DNA of 64,000 bases from Myxococcales bacterium (GTDB taxonomy: Bacteria > Myxococcota > Polyangia > Nannocystales > Nannocystaceae): positions 62,001 through 126,000 of the forward strand of contig JAEUJW010000075.1 of assembly GCA_016793465.1 (NCBI GenBank), written 5' to 3'. Shown one piece after another: positions 44,175-54,173 of this stretch. The translations under genes were made by a program, and so were the position numbers. Position 1 is the first letter of the stretch. Every line of letters begins with the position of its first letter. The notes beneath the pieces are model-generated. The model saw only the letters and a program-made list of their open reading frames with translations. It did no database searches and had not been told where the DNA came from.

Positions 44175-46385
44175 TCAGTACGGGACCGGGCCGGCCGAGG
44201 CCGGGGTCTCGTCGTCGCCGATCGACGCGGTGCTGCCGTGGCCGAGCTGCCCGTAATTGCCGTAACCCCAGCAGCGCACGCTGTCGTCGGTCAGCAGGGC
44301 GCAGGTGAAGCGGCCGAGGTGGCTGGCGAGCATGACCACGTCGCCGCCGACCGCCACGTCGGGCGGCGGGACCACCACGGACCCGCCGGGGTAGCCCTCC
44401 TCGGGCGAGGCGCCCCAGCACTTGACCTTCTTGTTCTCCATCAGCGCGCACGAGTGGCGCTGGCCCGCGACCACCTGGATCGCCTTGCCGGCGCCGAGGT
44501 TGAGGCTCGGCGGCGGCATCTCGCCGGCCTGGTCGCCGATCGCGTTCTCGGCGACCTCGCGGACCTGGCGCTCGAAGTTGGCGCCCCAGCAGCGCACCTT
44601 GCCGCTGGTGAGCAGGGCGCAGCCGTGCTGGTGGCCGCAGGCGATGGCCTGGACCGGCTCCTGCAAGCTGCCGATCTTGGTGGTCGCCGGCGGCACGTCG
44701 TTGGCCATGGTGCCGAGCGTCGCGTTGCTGCCGTTGCCGAGCGAGCCGTAGATCCCCGCGCCCCAGCAGCGCACCGCCCCGCCGGTCGCCAGCGCGCAGG
44801 TGAAGTCGGTGCCGGTCGCGATCTGCTGGACCATCGCGATCCCCGGCACGTCGAGCGCGGGCGGCACCAGCTGGGTGACGGCGTTGTTGTAGCCGAGCGC
44901 CCCGGTGCTGCCGAGGCCCCAGCAGCGCACCGTCCCGCCCTCGACGAGCGCGCAGGTGTGCCGGCCGCCGGCGGCGACCTGCAGCACCGGCTTGTCGATG
45001 ACGATGTCGGGCACCGGCATCTCGCCCGGGTCGTCGCCGAGGTAGAACTGGTTGCCCTGGCCCAGCGTCCCGTACTGGCCGTAGCCCCAGCAGCGGATCT
45101 TGCCGCCGACGAGCACCGCGCAGCTGTGGTCGGAGCCGAGGCCGAGCCCCACGACCTTGCCGCCGACGGGGACCGGCTGCAGCGGCAGCTCGCCCGGCAT
45201 GTCGCCGAGCGACTGCTTGTTGTTGTAGCCGAGCGCGCCGTAGTCGCCGTGCCCCCAGCAGCGCAGCGAGCCGTCGCCGAGGATCACGCAGGCGTGGCCG
45301 TAGCCGGCGACCAGCCGGGTGGTCTGCACGCACGCCGCCGAGCAGCCGTCGCCGTCGACGAGGTTGCCGTCGTCGCAGGTCTCGCCGGCCGACGCGTTGA
45401 CCACCAGGTCGCCGCACGTCGCGCTCGTGCAGTCGAGGTCGCACGCGGCCGACTCGCCGACGTCGTCGCAGCCCTCGCCGGCCGCCGGGTTGACGGTGCC
45501 GTCGCCGCAGGCGGCCGGCGTGCAGTCGGCGTCGCAGAACGCCGAGTCGCCGGTGTCGTCGCACAGCTCGCCCGCCCCGGCGTTGACGGTGCCGTCGCCG
45601 CACAGCACGTCGGTGCAGTCGGCGTCGCACGTCGGCGTCTCGCCGCCGGCGTCGCAGGCCTCGAACAGGCTGGCGTTGACCGTGCCGTCGCCGCACGCCG
45701 GCGCGGTGCAGTCGGCGTCGCACGTCGGCGACTCCGCGAAGGTGTCGCAGGCCTCGCCCGCCGCCGCGTTGACGACGCCGTCGCCGCAGGCGGCCGGCGT
45801 GCAGTTGGCGTTGCACGCCGCCGACTCGCCGCCGTCGTCGCAGCCCTCGCCGCCCTGGACCACGCCGTCGCCGCACGACGTCAGCGCGCAGGCCTGCGAG
45901 CAGCCGTCGTCGTCGTCGGCGTTGCCGTCGTCGCAGGCCTCGCCGGGGCCCTGGATGCCGTCGCCGCAGGTCAGCGGCGCGCACGCGCTGGTGCACAGGT
46001 CGGCGTCGTCGGCGTTGCCGTCGTCGCAGGCCTCGTCGCCCTCGACCACGCCGTCGCCGCACACCGGCGCGCCGCCGCTGCTGCCGCTGCTGTCGCTGCC
46101 GGACTCGCCGCTGCTGGTCTCGCCGCCGCTGCTGCCGGTGTCGGCGGGCGTGGGGTCGGCGCCGGTCGAGCCGGTGGTCGGCGCGCCGGTCGACGTCGAC
46201 GGGGCCTCGGAGGACGACCCCGTCGAGCTCGCGGGCTCGCTCGAGCTCGTCGGCGCGGGCGCGGTCGTCGACGAGTCCGGCCCGTCCCCCGAGCTCGAGC
46301 CCGGCTCGCCCGTCACGCTCGCCTCGTCGCCGCCGCACGCCGCCAGGACCAGCGCACACACCACCCACCGCCCGTATGCCCTCAT
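44175..46385 (-). CDS. Lipoprotein with DUF4215 Cys-rich repeats and RCC1 propeller
   Basis: A 736-residue surface lipoprotein. Lipobox LVLAAC, then a Ser/Thr/Gly linker of about 90 residues, then eight or nine Cys-rich modules of the DUF4215 type (CGDGVVEGDEACDDGNADD followed by C-x3-C, and a shorter CGDGTVN-x-GE-x-CDD form), then about seven RCC1-like blades with the repeating core H-x-C-A-L-x4-G-x-V-R-C-W-G-x3-Y-G-x-L-G. RCC1-type propellers bind proteins; DUF4215 modules are probably calcium- or disulphide-stabilised stalks. ATG 46385 has AGGGGGG just upstream; a GTG at 46391 is possible. It is the last of three tandem DUF4215 genes. Confidence 0.88.
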   Translation of the reverse strand: MRAYGRWVVCALVLAACGGDEASVTGEPGSSSGDGPDSSTTAPAPTSSSEPASSTGSSSEAPSTSTGAPTTGSTGADPTPADTGSSGGETSSGESGSDSSGSSGGAPVCGDGVVEGDEACDDGNADDADLCTSACAPLTCGDGIQGPGEACDDGNADDDDGCSQACALTSCGDGVVQGGEGCDDGGESAACNANCTPAACGDGVVNAAAGEACDTFAESPTCDADCTAPACGDGTVNASLFEACDAGGETPTCDADCTDVLCGDGTVNAGAGELCDDTGDSAFCDADCTPAACGDGTVNPAAGEGCDDVGESAACDLDCTSATCGDLVVNASAGETCDDGNLVDGDGCSAACVQTTRLVAGYGHACVILGDGSLRCWGHGDYGALGYNNKQSLGDMPGELPLQPVPVGGKVVGLGLGSDHSCAVLVGGKIRCWGYGQYGTLGQGNQFYLGDDPGEMPVPDIVIDKPVLQVAAGGRHTCALVEGGTVRCWGLGSTGALGYNNAVTQLVPPALDVPGIAMVQQIATGTDFTCALATGGAVRCWGAGIYGSLGNGSNATLGTMANDVPPATTKIGSLQEPVQAIACGHQHGCALLTSGKVRCWGANFERQVREVAENAIGDQAGEMPPPSLNLGAGKAIQVVAGQRHSCALMENKKVKCWGASPEEGYPGGSVVVPPPDVAVGGDVVMLASHLGRFTCALLTDDSVRCWGYGNYGQLGHGSTASIGDDETPASAGPVPY

Positions 46386-46416
46386 GACCACCCCCCCCTA
46401 AAAAAGCGCCTCGCCG

Positions 46417-47637
<1,221 letters not shown>

Positions 47638-47659
47638 GCTGTCCTCCCCGGCCGCGGCC

Positions 47660-49045
47660 TCACTGCTGCACGCAATACAGCGGCGACATGGCGTCGCAGA
47701 AGTCGCCGACGCACCACATCGTCCACGAGAAGTTGACGTCCGACGCGCGCCCCGTGCCGCCCCAGCCGAGCGTGGTCGACGTCCAGTTGCTGCACGTGCC
47801 CGTCAGCGACCACAGGTCGCCGTCGATGTTGGTGCCGGTCCACACCGTCTTGAAGTTGCCGCCCTCGCACGGCACCGTGCCGATCGGCACCGGCCCGCCC
47901 GTCTCCGTGCGGTTGATCGCCGCGTCGAGGTCGCCGTCGACCAGGTCGTCCCAGTTGTCGGCGACCTTGGTCCCGTCGGGCAGCGCGTACGGGACGCTGG
48001 CGTGGACCATGCGCGTGTTCGGCGAGTTGTTGGTGTCGCTGAGCCACGCCTTGTAGACCCCCGGAAGCCCGGCCGCCGCCGCCCGCGCCTGGCACTTGGC
48101 GTCGGCGCCGGCCAGCCCGCCGAGGTCGCCGGTGTACATCGTGCTGGTCGCGAACACGAGCTTGACCTGCAGCTCGCAGTCGTTCTGACAGCCGTCGCCG
48201 TTGATCTTGTTGCCGTCGTCGCAGGCCTCGACGCCGGCGTTGACGAGGCCGTCGCCGCACACGTTGAGCTTGCAGCCGGCCACGCACGCGTCGGTGTCCT
48301 CGGCGTTGCCGTCGTCGCACTGCTCCTGGGCCGGGAACACCACCCCGTCGCCGCACGCCGCCGGCGCGCAGGCCGCGGTGCACGCGTCGCCGTCGACCAC
48401 GTTGCCGTCGTCGCAGCCCTCGACCCCGGCCTGCACGAACCCGTCGCCGCAGATGGCCGGCACGCAGTTCGACAGGCACGCGTCCTCGTCGACGAGGTTG
48501 CCGTCGTCGCAGCCCTCGAGGCCCTCGGCCACCACACCGTCGCCGCAGCCGATCGGCACGCACTGGTTGTCACACGCGTCGGTCTCGTCGAGGTTGCCGT
48601 CGTCGCAGCCCTCGACCCCCGCGTGCACGACCCCGTCGCCGCAGGTCGCCGGCACGCACGCCGCCGTGCAGGCGTCGTCGTCGGCGAGGTTGCCGTCGTC
48701 GCACGCCTCGCCCGGGTCGAGCTCGCCGTCGCCGCAGGCCGCCGCCGCCCCGCTGCTCCCGCTCGACTCGCCCGCCGACGTCTCGCCCGCGCTCGTCGCA
48801 TCCGCCCCGCCCGACGACGACTCGCCGCCCTCCGTCGACGTCGACGTCGACGTCGACGTCGACGTCGACGTCGCGCTCGTGTCGCTCGTCGGCGCCGCCG
48901 TCGTCGTCCCGCCGGTCGTCGTCGACCCGCCGGTCGTCGTCGACCCGTCGCCCGCGCCCACTCCGGGCGACTCGCCGCCGCAGGCCGCGGTCCACGCCCA
49001 CGCGCACGCGACGAACCACCGCATCCCCACCCCGAACCTCGACAT
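47660..49045 (-). CDS. Lipoprotein with DUF4215 repeats and DUF1554 lectin-like domain
   Basis: A 461-residue surface lipoprotein from ATG 49045 (49024 also possible). Lipobox WTAAC, a Ser/Thr linker that includes a run of STSTSTSTST encoded by the 6-bp repeat at 48834, eight DUF4215 modules, then from about residue 320 a DUF1554 domain: VFATSTMYTGDLGGLAGADAKCQ, KAWLSDTNNSPNTR and WTGTNIDGDLWSLTG, with the closing WCVGDFC. DUF1554 is a C-type-lectin-like fold found in secreted bacterial proteins. First gene of the DUF4215 trio, with adhesion or recognition as the likely role. Confidence 0.85.
   Translation of the reverse strand: MSRFGVGMRWFVACAWAWTAACGGESPGVGAGDGSTTTGGSTTTGGTTTAAPTSDTSATSTSTSTSTSTSTEGGESSSGGADATSAGETSAGESSGSSGAAAACGDGELDPGEACDDGNLADDDACTAACVPATCGDGVVHAGVEGCDDGNLDETDACDNQCVPIGCGDGVVAEGLEGCDDGNLVDEDACLSNCVPAICGDGFVQAGVEGCDDGNVVDGDACTAACAPAACGDGVVFPAQEQCDDGNAEDTDACVAGCKLNVCGDGLVNAGVEACDDGNKINGDGCQNDCELQVKLVFATSTMYTGDLGGLAGADAKCQARAAAAGLPGVYKAWLSDTNNSPNTRMVHASVPYALPDGTKVADNWDDLVDGDLDAAINRTETGGPVPIGTVPCEGGNFKTVWTGTNIDGDLWSLTGTCSNWTSTTLGWGGTGRASDVNFSWTMWCVGDFCDAMSPLYCVQQ
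48834..48873. repeat. Hexanucleotide tandem repeat (GTCGAC)n
   Basis: Between six and seven copies of GTCGAC in 40 bp, in frame inside the linker of the DUF1554 lipoprotein, where it encodes alternating Ser/Thr on the minus strand. Length change by slippage would alter the linker in 2-residue steps without breaking the frame. Confidence 0.7.
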
Positions 49046-49113
49046 GACCCGGCATTTGGTCAAAGCCGTCCGGGTTTGTCAACGGACGTCCGGCGGAACG
49101 GCGGCGAGTCGTG

Positions 49114-49131
49114 ACATGTCCGCAGGGACAT
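49114..49131. repeat. 18-bp palindrome, copy 5 of 6
   Basis: ACATGTCC-GCAG-GGACAT, with an 8-bp stem ACATGTCC/GGACATGT. It lies between the reductase stop (49142) and the upstream region of the DUF1554 gene, about 70 bp from the latter. Confidence 0.5.
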
Positions 49132-49141
49132 GTGGGCGCGC

Positions 49142-50302
49142 TCAGCGCCCGCGCTCCAGCACCCGGATCGTCAGGCCCGCGGCCTGCAGGCGGGCGATCA
49201 GCCGCTCGCCGAAGGCCGAGGCCGGCGTCAGCACCCCGCCGGGCGGCAGCGCGTCGCGCTCGCCCACGAGGCACAGCGCCGCCTCGCCGCACATGCGCGC
49301 CGTCTCGTCGTACCCGGGGTCGCCGCCCGAGAACTCGGTGACGACGCGCTCCGCCCCCGCTCGCCCGTGGAACACGAACTTGAAGAAGCTGTCGCGGCGC
49401 GTGGCCTCGTCGGGCCCGCTGCCGGGCGGGCGCCTGCGCTGCACGTAGCGGCGCAGCGGCCCGACCCGCGCCGCCAGCACGAGCGCGCCGACGCCGAGCG
49501 CGGCCACGCCGACCGCCGGCAGCGACGACAGCCGCAGATAATGCCCGTACGTGAAGCTGCGACCATAATCGCCGCGGATCCGCGCGCTGCGCAGCACGAC
49601 CTTGGGATCGATGGTCGGCAGCGGCACCGCCCAGCCGCTCGCGCCCGGGACCCGGTGCAGCCCGCGGCGCGCCGAGCGGGCCGAGGATCCGCCACGCGGG
49701 CCGCGCGGGCGCCCCTGCGGCCCCGCCAGCGCCTCGAGGGCCGACGCGAGCGTGCCGCCGGAGAAGCCGCCGCGGGCCGTGAAGTAGGCGTCGACCGCGA
49801 CCGCGCCGTCGCGCGGCAATTGCAGCGCCGTGTACAGCGCGCCCAGGTCCGCCGGCACGCTGTCGAACCCGCAGCACGGCACCAGCAGCGCCCCGCTCGC
49901 GCGGGCCGCCGCGTCGTGACGATCGATCAGCCGCGCGACGAACGCGGGCTCGCCGGTCAGGTCGAGGTAATCGGTGCCGAGCTCGGCGCAGGCGGCCGCC
50001 ACCGGCTCGCCGAGGCGGGCGTACGGGCCGACCGTCGTCAGCAGCACGCGCGTCGCCGCGACCATCGCGCGCAGCGCGGCCGGGTCGTCGACCGCCGCCA
50101 CCAGCGTCCCGACCGGCCGCCGCAGCCCGCGAGCGACCGCGGCGAGGCGCTCCGCGTCGCGACCGGCGATCGCCAGGCGCAGGCCCGCGGGCGCGTGCTC
50201 GTCGAGGTACGCGGCGATCAGGCGCCCGACGAACCCCGTGGCCCCGAACACCACGATGTCATGAGGGCGATCCGTGGCTGCTTCGGCGTGTTCGGCGGAC
50301 AA
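49142..50302 (-). CDS. Saccharopine-dehydrogenase-like / trans-acting enoyl reductase family protein
   Basis: A 386-residue Rossmann-fold protein: IVVFGATGFVGRLIAAYLDEH at the start, RLAIAGRDAERL, and LLTTVGPYARLGEPVAAACAELGTDYLDLTGE, the conserved signature of the family that includes mycobacterial trans-acting enoyl reductases (phthiocerol and glycolipid pathways). CCGFDSVPADLGALYTAL follows, and the C-terminal half contains a hydrophobic segment (LPAVGVAALGVGALVLAAR). The substrate is unknown; no polyketide synthase is nearby. The start is TTG 50302 with TATGCT 8 nt upstream, matching the layout before 15428. It follows the ABC permease gene by 28 bp. Confidence 0.82.
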   Translation of the reverse strand: MSAEHAEAATDRPHDIVVFGATGFVGRLIAAYLDEHAPAGLRLAIAGRDAERLAAVARGLRRPVGTLVAAVDDPAALRAMVAATRVLLTTVGPYARLGEPVAAACAELGTDYLDLTGEPAFVARLIDRHDAAARASGALLVPCCGFDSVPADLGALYTALQLPRDGAVAVDAYFTARGGFSGGTLASALEALAGPQGRPRGPRGGSSARSARRGLHRVPGASGWAVPLPTIDPKVVLRSARIRGDYGRSFTYGHYLRLSSLPAVGVAALGVGALVLAARVGPLRRYVQRRRPPGSGPDEATRRDSFFKFVFHGRAGAERVVTEFSGGDPGYDETARMCGEAALCLVGERDALPPGGVLTPASAFGERLIARLQAAGLTIRVLERGR

Positions 50303-50330
50303 GCCGGCCGAGCATACACGATCGGCCCGA

Positions 50331-51119
50331 CTACATGCTGTCCGAGCGCTCGAGCAGCCGCCCCGCCGCCCGCGCGAGCAGCACCGCGACCGGCGCGGCG
50401 AGCACGAGCATCAGCGGCCCGAGCCACACCAGCGTGGCCTCGTGCCACAGCAGGCTCGGCACGACGACCACGTTCACCAGCGCCGCCTCGCCCGCGAACG
50501 CGTCGGGCCGGTACAGCAGCACCGCCGTCGGCATCGAGGTGGCGAACCACAGCCCGCAGGCCACGAGCACGCCGGTGAACGGGTCGCGGATGCGCACGAA
50601 CGGGATCTGCAGCAGCGCGACGAGCACGATCGCCACCGCCGTCAGCGCCAGCCCGCCGCCGAACGCGCCCGCCGCGCTCACGCTGTCGCCGACCCCGGCG
50701 TGCACGGCGACCGCCACGGCGCAGGCGAGGGAGATCGTCGCGCCGACGATGGCGGTCCACGCCAGCGCCGGCAGCGCCCGCGCCGCCACGAAATCCGCGA
50801 CGCGCACCGGCTTGCTCAGCAGCACCTCGAGGCGGTGCTCCTCGCGCGCCATCAGCACCACGTCGAGCGAGCAGGCCAGCCCGATGAAGAACGTCGGGAA
50901 GTACACCGCCATGAGGTCGTTGAGCGCCAGCACCCCGGCCATGTCTTGTAATAAGAAGCCGCGGCGCATGAGCTCGAGGGCCCGCTCGGGCAGGAGCGGC
51001 AGGATCAGGTGCGTGAGCGCCACGCAGGCCACGCCGATCAGCGCCATCGTCACCGGCCCGCGGCGCGGCGTGTAGCGCCACTCGCGGCGCACGTGCTCGA
51101 AGAATGTCGACGAATGCAT
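50331..51119 (-). CDS. ABC-2 type transporter permease
   Basis: A 262-residue integral membrane protein with about six transmembrane segments. The N-terminal cytoplasmic helix (FFEHVRREWRYTPRRGP), the LLPERALELMRRGF loop and DVVLMAREEHRLEVLLSKPV are typical of ABC-2/NosY-type permeases. Its ATG overlaps the stop of the upstream permease by 1 nt (TGATG), so the four-gene unit TetR-ATPase-permease-permease is tightly coupled. The pair of permeases forms a heterodimeric channel driven by the ATPase. The exported substrate is unknown. Confidence 0.85.
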   Translation of the reverse strand: MHSSTFFEHVRREWRYTPRRGPVTMALIGVACVALTHLILPLLPERALELMRRGFLLQDMAGVLALNDLMAVYFPTFFIGLACSLDVVLMAREEHRLEVLLSKPVRVADFVAARALPALAWTAIVGATISLACAVAVAVHAGVGDSVSAAGAFGGGLALTAVAIVLVALLQIPFVRIRDPFTGVLVACGLWFATSMPTAVLLYRPDAFAGEAALVNVVVVPSLLWHEATLVWLGPLMLVLAAPVAVLLARAAGRLLERSDSM

Positions 51120-51886
51120 CACGCCTCCACCTCGCGGGCGACCCGCGCCCCGACCGCGATCGTCAGCGCCGTCATGGCGATCAGCGCCAGCATCGGCGGG
51201 ACCAGCACGCCGGCTCCCAGGTCGTTCAAGTGCCGCATCGACAGCGCGCCGAGCGTCAGCGGGTTGGCGAGCGTCGCCCAGTACCACGCCGGCTGGTAGA
51301 AGCCGATCAGCGCGAAGCCGACGAGCAGCCCGAGCAGCATCAGCGCCACCAGCACCCCGGGCCCGCGGCGGCCGACCGCTACGACGACCGTGGACGCGAA
51401 CGCGGTGGCGAACACCGCCGCGCACGCGTGCAGGCTCATCGCCAGCAGGAAGGCGTCGGCGCGGAAGCCGGCGACGCGGCCCGGGAACCACAGCGCGCCC
51501 GCGAGCTGGGCCGCCGCGTAGAGCGTGAGCATCACGGCGCACACCGAGGTCGTGCGCAGCACGAAGTAGCGCGACATCGAGATCGGCTTGGCCGCCAGCA
51601 CCGCGAGCGTGCCGGTGTCGCGCTCGCGCAGCAGCACCCCGCTGGCGAGGATGACCGGGATGAACGCCACCGCCTTGTTCATCACCAGGTCGATCCACAC
51701 GAACATGAACACCGCGAACGGGTCGGCGTCGCCGAACCACGCGGCGATCGCCTCGCGCACGTGCTCGGGCGGGCGCTCAAGCAGGACCGGCACGGCGAGC
51801 ACCGCGTACGCCAGCATGGCGACGGCGACCCAGGTCTTGCGCTCGCGCAGCGTGGCCCGGTAGTCGAGGAGGGCGAGGCGGATCAT
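51119..51886 (-). CDS. ABC-2 type transporter permease
   Basis: A 255-residue integral membrane protein, about six transmembrane segments. It starts MIRLALLDYRATLRERKTW, the usual cytoplasmic opening of NosY-like permeases, and contains LREREDTG-like sequence (LLRERDTGTLAVLAAKPIS) that couples to the ATPase. Stop and start overlap the flanking genes (4 nt with the ATPase, 1 nt with the second permease). Confidence 0.86.
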   Translation of the reverse strand: MIRLALLDYRATLRERKTWVAVAMLAYAVLAVPVLLERPPEHVREAIAAWFGDADPFAVFMFVWIDLVMNKAVAFIPVILASGVLLRERDTGTLAVLAAKPISMSRYFVLRTTSVCAVMLTLYAAAQLAGALWFPGRVAGFRADAFLLAMSLHACAAVFATAFASTVVVAVGRRGPGVLVALMLLGLLVGFALIGFYQPAWYWATLANPLTLGALSMRHLNDLGAGVLVPPMLALIAMTALTIAVGARVAREVEA

Positions 51887-52629
51887 GCGGCCTGCCTCCG
51901 CACGAGCGCCAGGTACAGCTCGTCCATGCTCGCGACCCCGTGCTCGCGCTTCAGCTCGTCGATCGCCCCGCAGGCGATCAGCCGCGCGTGGTGCAGCGCC
52001 GCCACCCGGCGGCACAGCGTCTCCACGTCCGACAGGATGTGCGACGAGAACATGATCGTGACCCCGCGCTCGCGCGAGAGCTCGCGCAGGTGCTCGAGCA
52101 GCTCGTGGCGCCCGAGCGGGTCGAGCCCCGACGTCGGCTCGTCGAGCAGCAGCACCCGCGGCTCGTTGATGAGCGCCTGGGCCAGCCCGACCTTCTGCGT
52201 CATGCCGGTCGAGAACCCGCGCAGCTTGCGGTCCGCCGCCGCCTTCAGGCCGAAGCGCTGCAACAGCGCCTCGGCCCGGGCCTCCGCGACGTCGCGGGGG
52301 ATGGCGAACATCGCCGCCACGTAGTGCAGGAACTCGCGCGCCGTCATGTCGGGCGGCAGCGCGTACGAGGCCGGCAGATAGCCCGAGACCCGCCGCACCG
52401 CCAGCGTCTCGCCGACAATGTCGTGGCCGAGGACCGTCGCGCGCCCGCTGGTCGGTCGCGTCAGGCCGAGCAGCATGCGCAGCGTGGTCGTCTTGCCGGC
52501 CCCGTTGTGGCCCATGAACCCGAAGATCTCCCCGGCCTCGACCGCGAAGCTCACGCCCTCGACCGCCTGCACCTGGCCGAAGCGCTTGCCGAGCGCGCTG
52601 ACCGTGATCGCAGCTCCTGTCATCGTCAT
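51883..52629 (-). CDS. ABC transporter ATP-binding protein
   Basis: A 248-residue ABC ATPase with Walker A GHNGAGKTT, Q-loop region SGYLPASYALP, signature FSTGMTQKVGLAQAL (S-T-G-M-x-Q in place of S-G-G-x-Q), Walker B LLLDEPTSGLDPLG and H-loop SSHILSDVE. The STGM signature is common in the ABC-2/NosF and drug-export group. It overlaps the permease downstream and the TetR gene upstream by 4 nt each. Exports an unidentified compound or lipid together with the two permeases. Confidence 0.92.
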   Translation of the reverse strand: MTMTGAAITVSALGKRFGQVQAVEGVSFAVEAGEIFGFMGHNGAGKTTTLRMLLGLTRPTSGRATVLGHDIVGETLAVRRVSGYLPASYALPPDMTAREFLHYVAAMFAIPRDVAEARAEALLQRFGLKAAADRKLRGFSTGMTQKVGLAQALINEPRVLLLDEPTSGLDPLGRHELLEHLRELSRERGVTIMFSSHILSDVETLCRRVAALHHARLIACGAIDELKREHGVASMDELYLALVRRQAA

Positions 52630-53273
52630 CGTCGTCCACCTTTCCTCCTGGCCCGCACCGCCGCCGCCTTGGCCGGCGGCGCCGCGAGGCCAGCCACGAA
52701 CAGCCGCACCAGCCCCTCGAGCATGCGCTCGCGGGCCATCAAGCCGAGCCCGTCCGCCAGGGCGAACTGCTGCGGCGCGAACTTCAGGATGCCGATCGCG
52801 TACGGCACGATCTCACGGTCGACGTCGGGCCGGATCTCGCCGGCCGCGATGCCCTCGTCGACCCAGGCGGCGAGCATCTCGACCTGCGCCCGCGCCTCCA
52901 CGCCGGCGTCCTCCCGGCTCCCGAGCGCGCGCAGCTCCGGGTCGTCGCGCATCAGGCGGTCGAACAGCGGATCGCGCGACCACTCGCGGTAGGCGAAGCG
53001 CAGCGTCTCGCCGAGGCGCGCCAGCGGCGAGGCGATCGTCGCCACCTCGGCCACGAAGCGCTCGCGCACCGCCGCGAACGTCTCCTCGACCACCGCCCGC
53101 ACCAGCGTCTCCTTGTCCGCGAACTCGAGGTAGAGCGCCCCCTTGGCGCAGCCGACCTCCTCCGCCACCGCCTCGAGCGTGGTCCCCTTGAAGCCCCGCG
53201 TCGTGAAGTGGCGCCTGGCCACGTCGAGGATGCGTCGGCGTCGCGTCGGGTCCCGGGCAGGCACGGGCATCAC
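52626..53273 (-). CDS. TetR family transcriptional regulator
   Basis: A 215-residue regulator (GTG 53273; ATG 53270 is the alternative). The N-terminal helix-turn-helix has RRRRILDVARRHFTTRGFKGTTLEAVAEEVGCAKGALYLEFADKETLV, the TetR signature including Y-x-x-F-x-x-K/D. The C-terminal ligand-binding domain is helical. It is the first gene of the exporter operon and most likely represses it; the promoter region contains paired TCAAATSA boxes (entry at 53275). Ligand unknown. Confidence 0.92.
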   Translation of the reverse strand: MMPVPARDPTRRRRILDVARRHFTTRGFKGTTLEAVAEEVGCAKGALYLEFADKETLVRAVVEETFAAVRERFVAEVATIASPLARLGETLRFAYREWSRDPLFDRLMRDDPELRALGSREDAGVEARAQVEMLAAWVDEGIAAGEIRPDVDREIVPYAIGILKFAPQQFALADGLGLMARERMLEGLVRLFVAGLAAPPAKAAAVRARRKGGRR

Positions 53274-53274
53274 G

Positions 53275-53309
53275 ATGACTCAAATGACCGACAGAGTCAA
53301 ATCAGTCAT
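53275..53309. promoter_or_regulatory. Candidate operator for the TetR regulator
   Basis: An A/T-rich patch directly before the TetR start holds outer inverted arms ATGACT (53275-53280) and AGTCAT (53304-53309), and two direct boxes TCAAATGA (53280-53287) and TCAAATCA (53297-53304) 17 nt apart. Position at the start of the autoregulated operon suggests operator function; the symmetry is imperfect. Confidence 0.5.
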
Positions 53310-53372
53310 TTTGACGCGCGCGCCCGCGCACCGGCTGCCACGGGCCGTCTGCGGACGCCGCGGTCCGCGAGC

Positions 53373-53559
53373 CTCAAACCCTGGTCGACGCCCGGCACAC
53401 GCCGCGCGCCGCGGGCTCCTTCGCGTCGCCGCCGCGACGCTCACACCCTGGTCGGCACACGCCGCGCGCCGCGGGCTCCTTCGTGTCGCCGCTGCGAGGC
53501 TCACACCCTGGTCGACGCCCGGCACACGCCGCGGGCTCCTTCGTGTCGCGGCGACTCGG
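53373..53559. repeat. Three tandem copies of a 60-67 bp intergenic repeat
   Basis: Units begin at 53373, 53440 and 53500, each opening with CTCAAACCCTGGTCG or CTCACACCCTGGTCG and containing CACACGCCG and CGGGCTCCTTCG blocks. Copy lengths are about 67, 60 and 60 bp; copy 2 lacks the GACGCCC block and copy 3 lacks GCGCGCC. The interval 53274-53581 otherwise holds only the TetR operator region. Confidence 0.75.
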
Positions 53560-53581
53560 CCCACGCTCGTCGCGGTCGAGG

Positions 53582-54163
53582 TCAGGCCGTCTCGACCGCG
53601 TCGGCCAGGGCCCGCAGCTCGCGGTCGCACTCGTGGCGCGGGACCAGGCGGCAGCCGCCGGGCAGCGCCTGCAGCTCCTGGGGCAGGTCCGCCGCGCCGG
53701 CCCGGCGCAGCACGAACATCTGGCCGCGCCGGGTCACGTAGAAGGCGTCCTCGCCGTCGACGTAGAAGCCGGGCGCCGGGCGCGGGCCCCGGTTGGCCGC
53801 CGGCGGCGGGGCGATCAACGCGAAGTCGTCGCCGACGATGGCCCGGAACGGCTCGCTCGGCGGCTCGTCGGCGGTCATCCGCAGCAGCTCGAGGAAGCAG
53901 CGCTCGTCGCGGAAGTCCGCGGGCGCGTACAGCCGCGTGTGGTGGCGGCTGATCAGGCGGTAGATCGCCGCGACCACGAGGATCGGGTAGAGCACCACGA
54001 ACAGGCACAACAGCCCGCGCTCGAGCCGCCCGAGCTCGCCGGCGGCCACGAGGAACAGCCCGGCGATCGCCTCGCCGACGATCAGGCACAGCGCGAGCAG
54101 CCCGAGCGGGTTGCGCGACAGCACCGTCGCGGTGCGCGCGAGCGTGGGGTTTCGGTCCCGCAT
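53582..54163 (-). CDS. Membrane-anchored hypothetical protein
   Basis: A 193-residue protein with two transmembrane helices (about residues 18-42 and 48-72) followed by a soluble C-terminal domain of about 120 residues (FYVDGEDAFYVTRRGQMFVLRRAG, ending with paired Cys-containing loops). No family recognised. It lies 10 bp after the second PAS-STAS gene on the same strand and may be co-transcribed. TAAGTG, 7 nt before the ATG, could be a -10 element. Confidence 0.65.
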   Translation of the reverse strand: MRDRNPTLARTATVLSRNPLGLLALCLIVGEAIAGLFLVAAGELGRLERGLLCLFVVLYPILVVAAIYRLISRHHTRLYAPADFRDERCFLELLRMTADEPPSEPFRAIVGDDFALIAPPPAANRGPRPAPGFYVDGEDAFYVTRRGQMFVLRRAGAADLPQELQALPGGCRLVPRHECDRELRALADAVETA

Positions 54164-54173
54164 CAGACCGCAC

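Noticed and set aside
48834..48873. Hexamer repeat as a CRISPR or origin-type iteron array
   Set aside because: It is in frame within a Ser/Thr linker, has no spacers, and no cas or replication genes are nearby.
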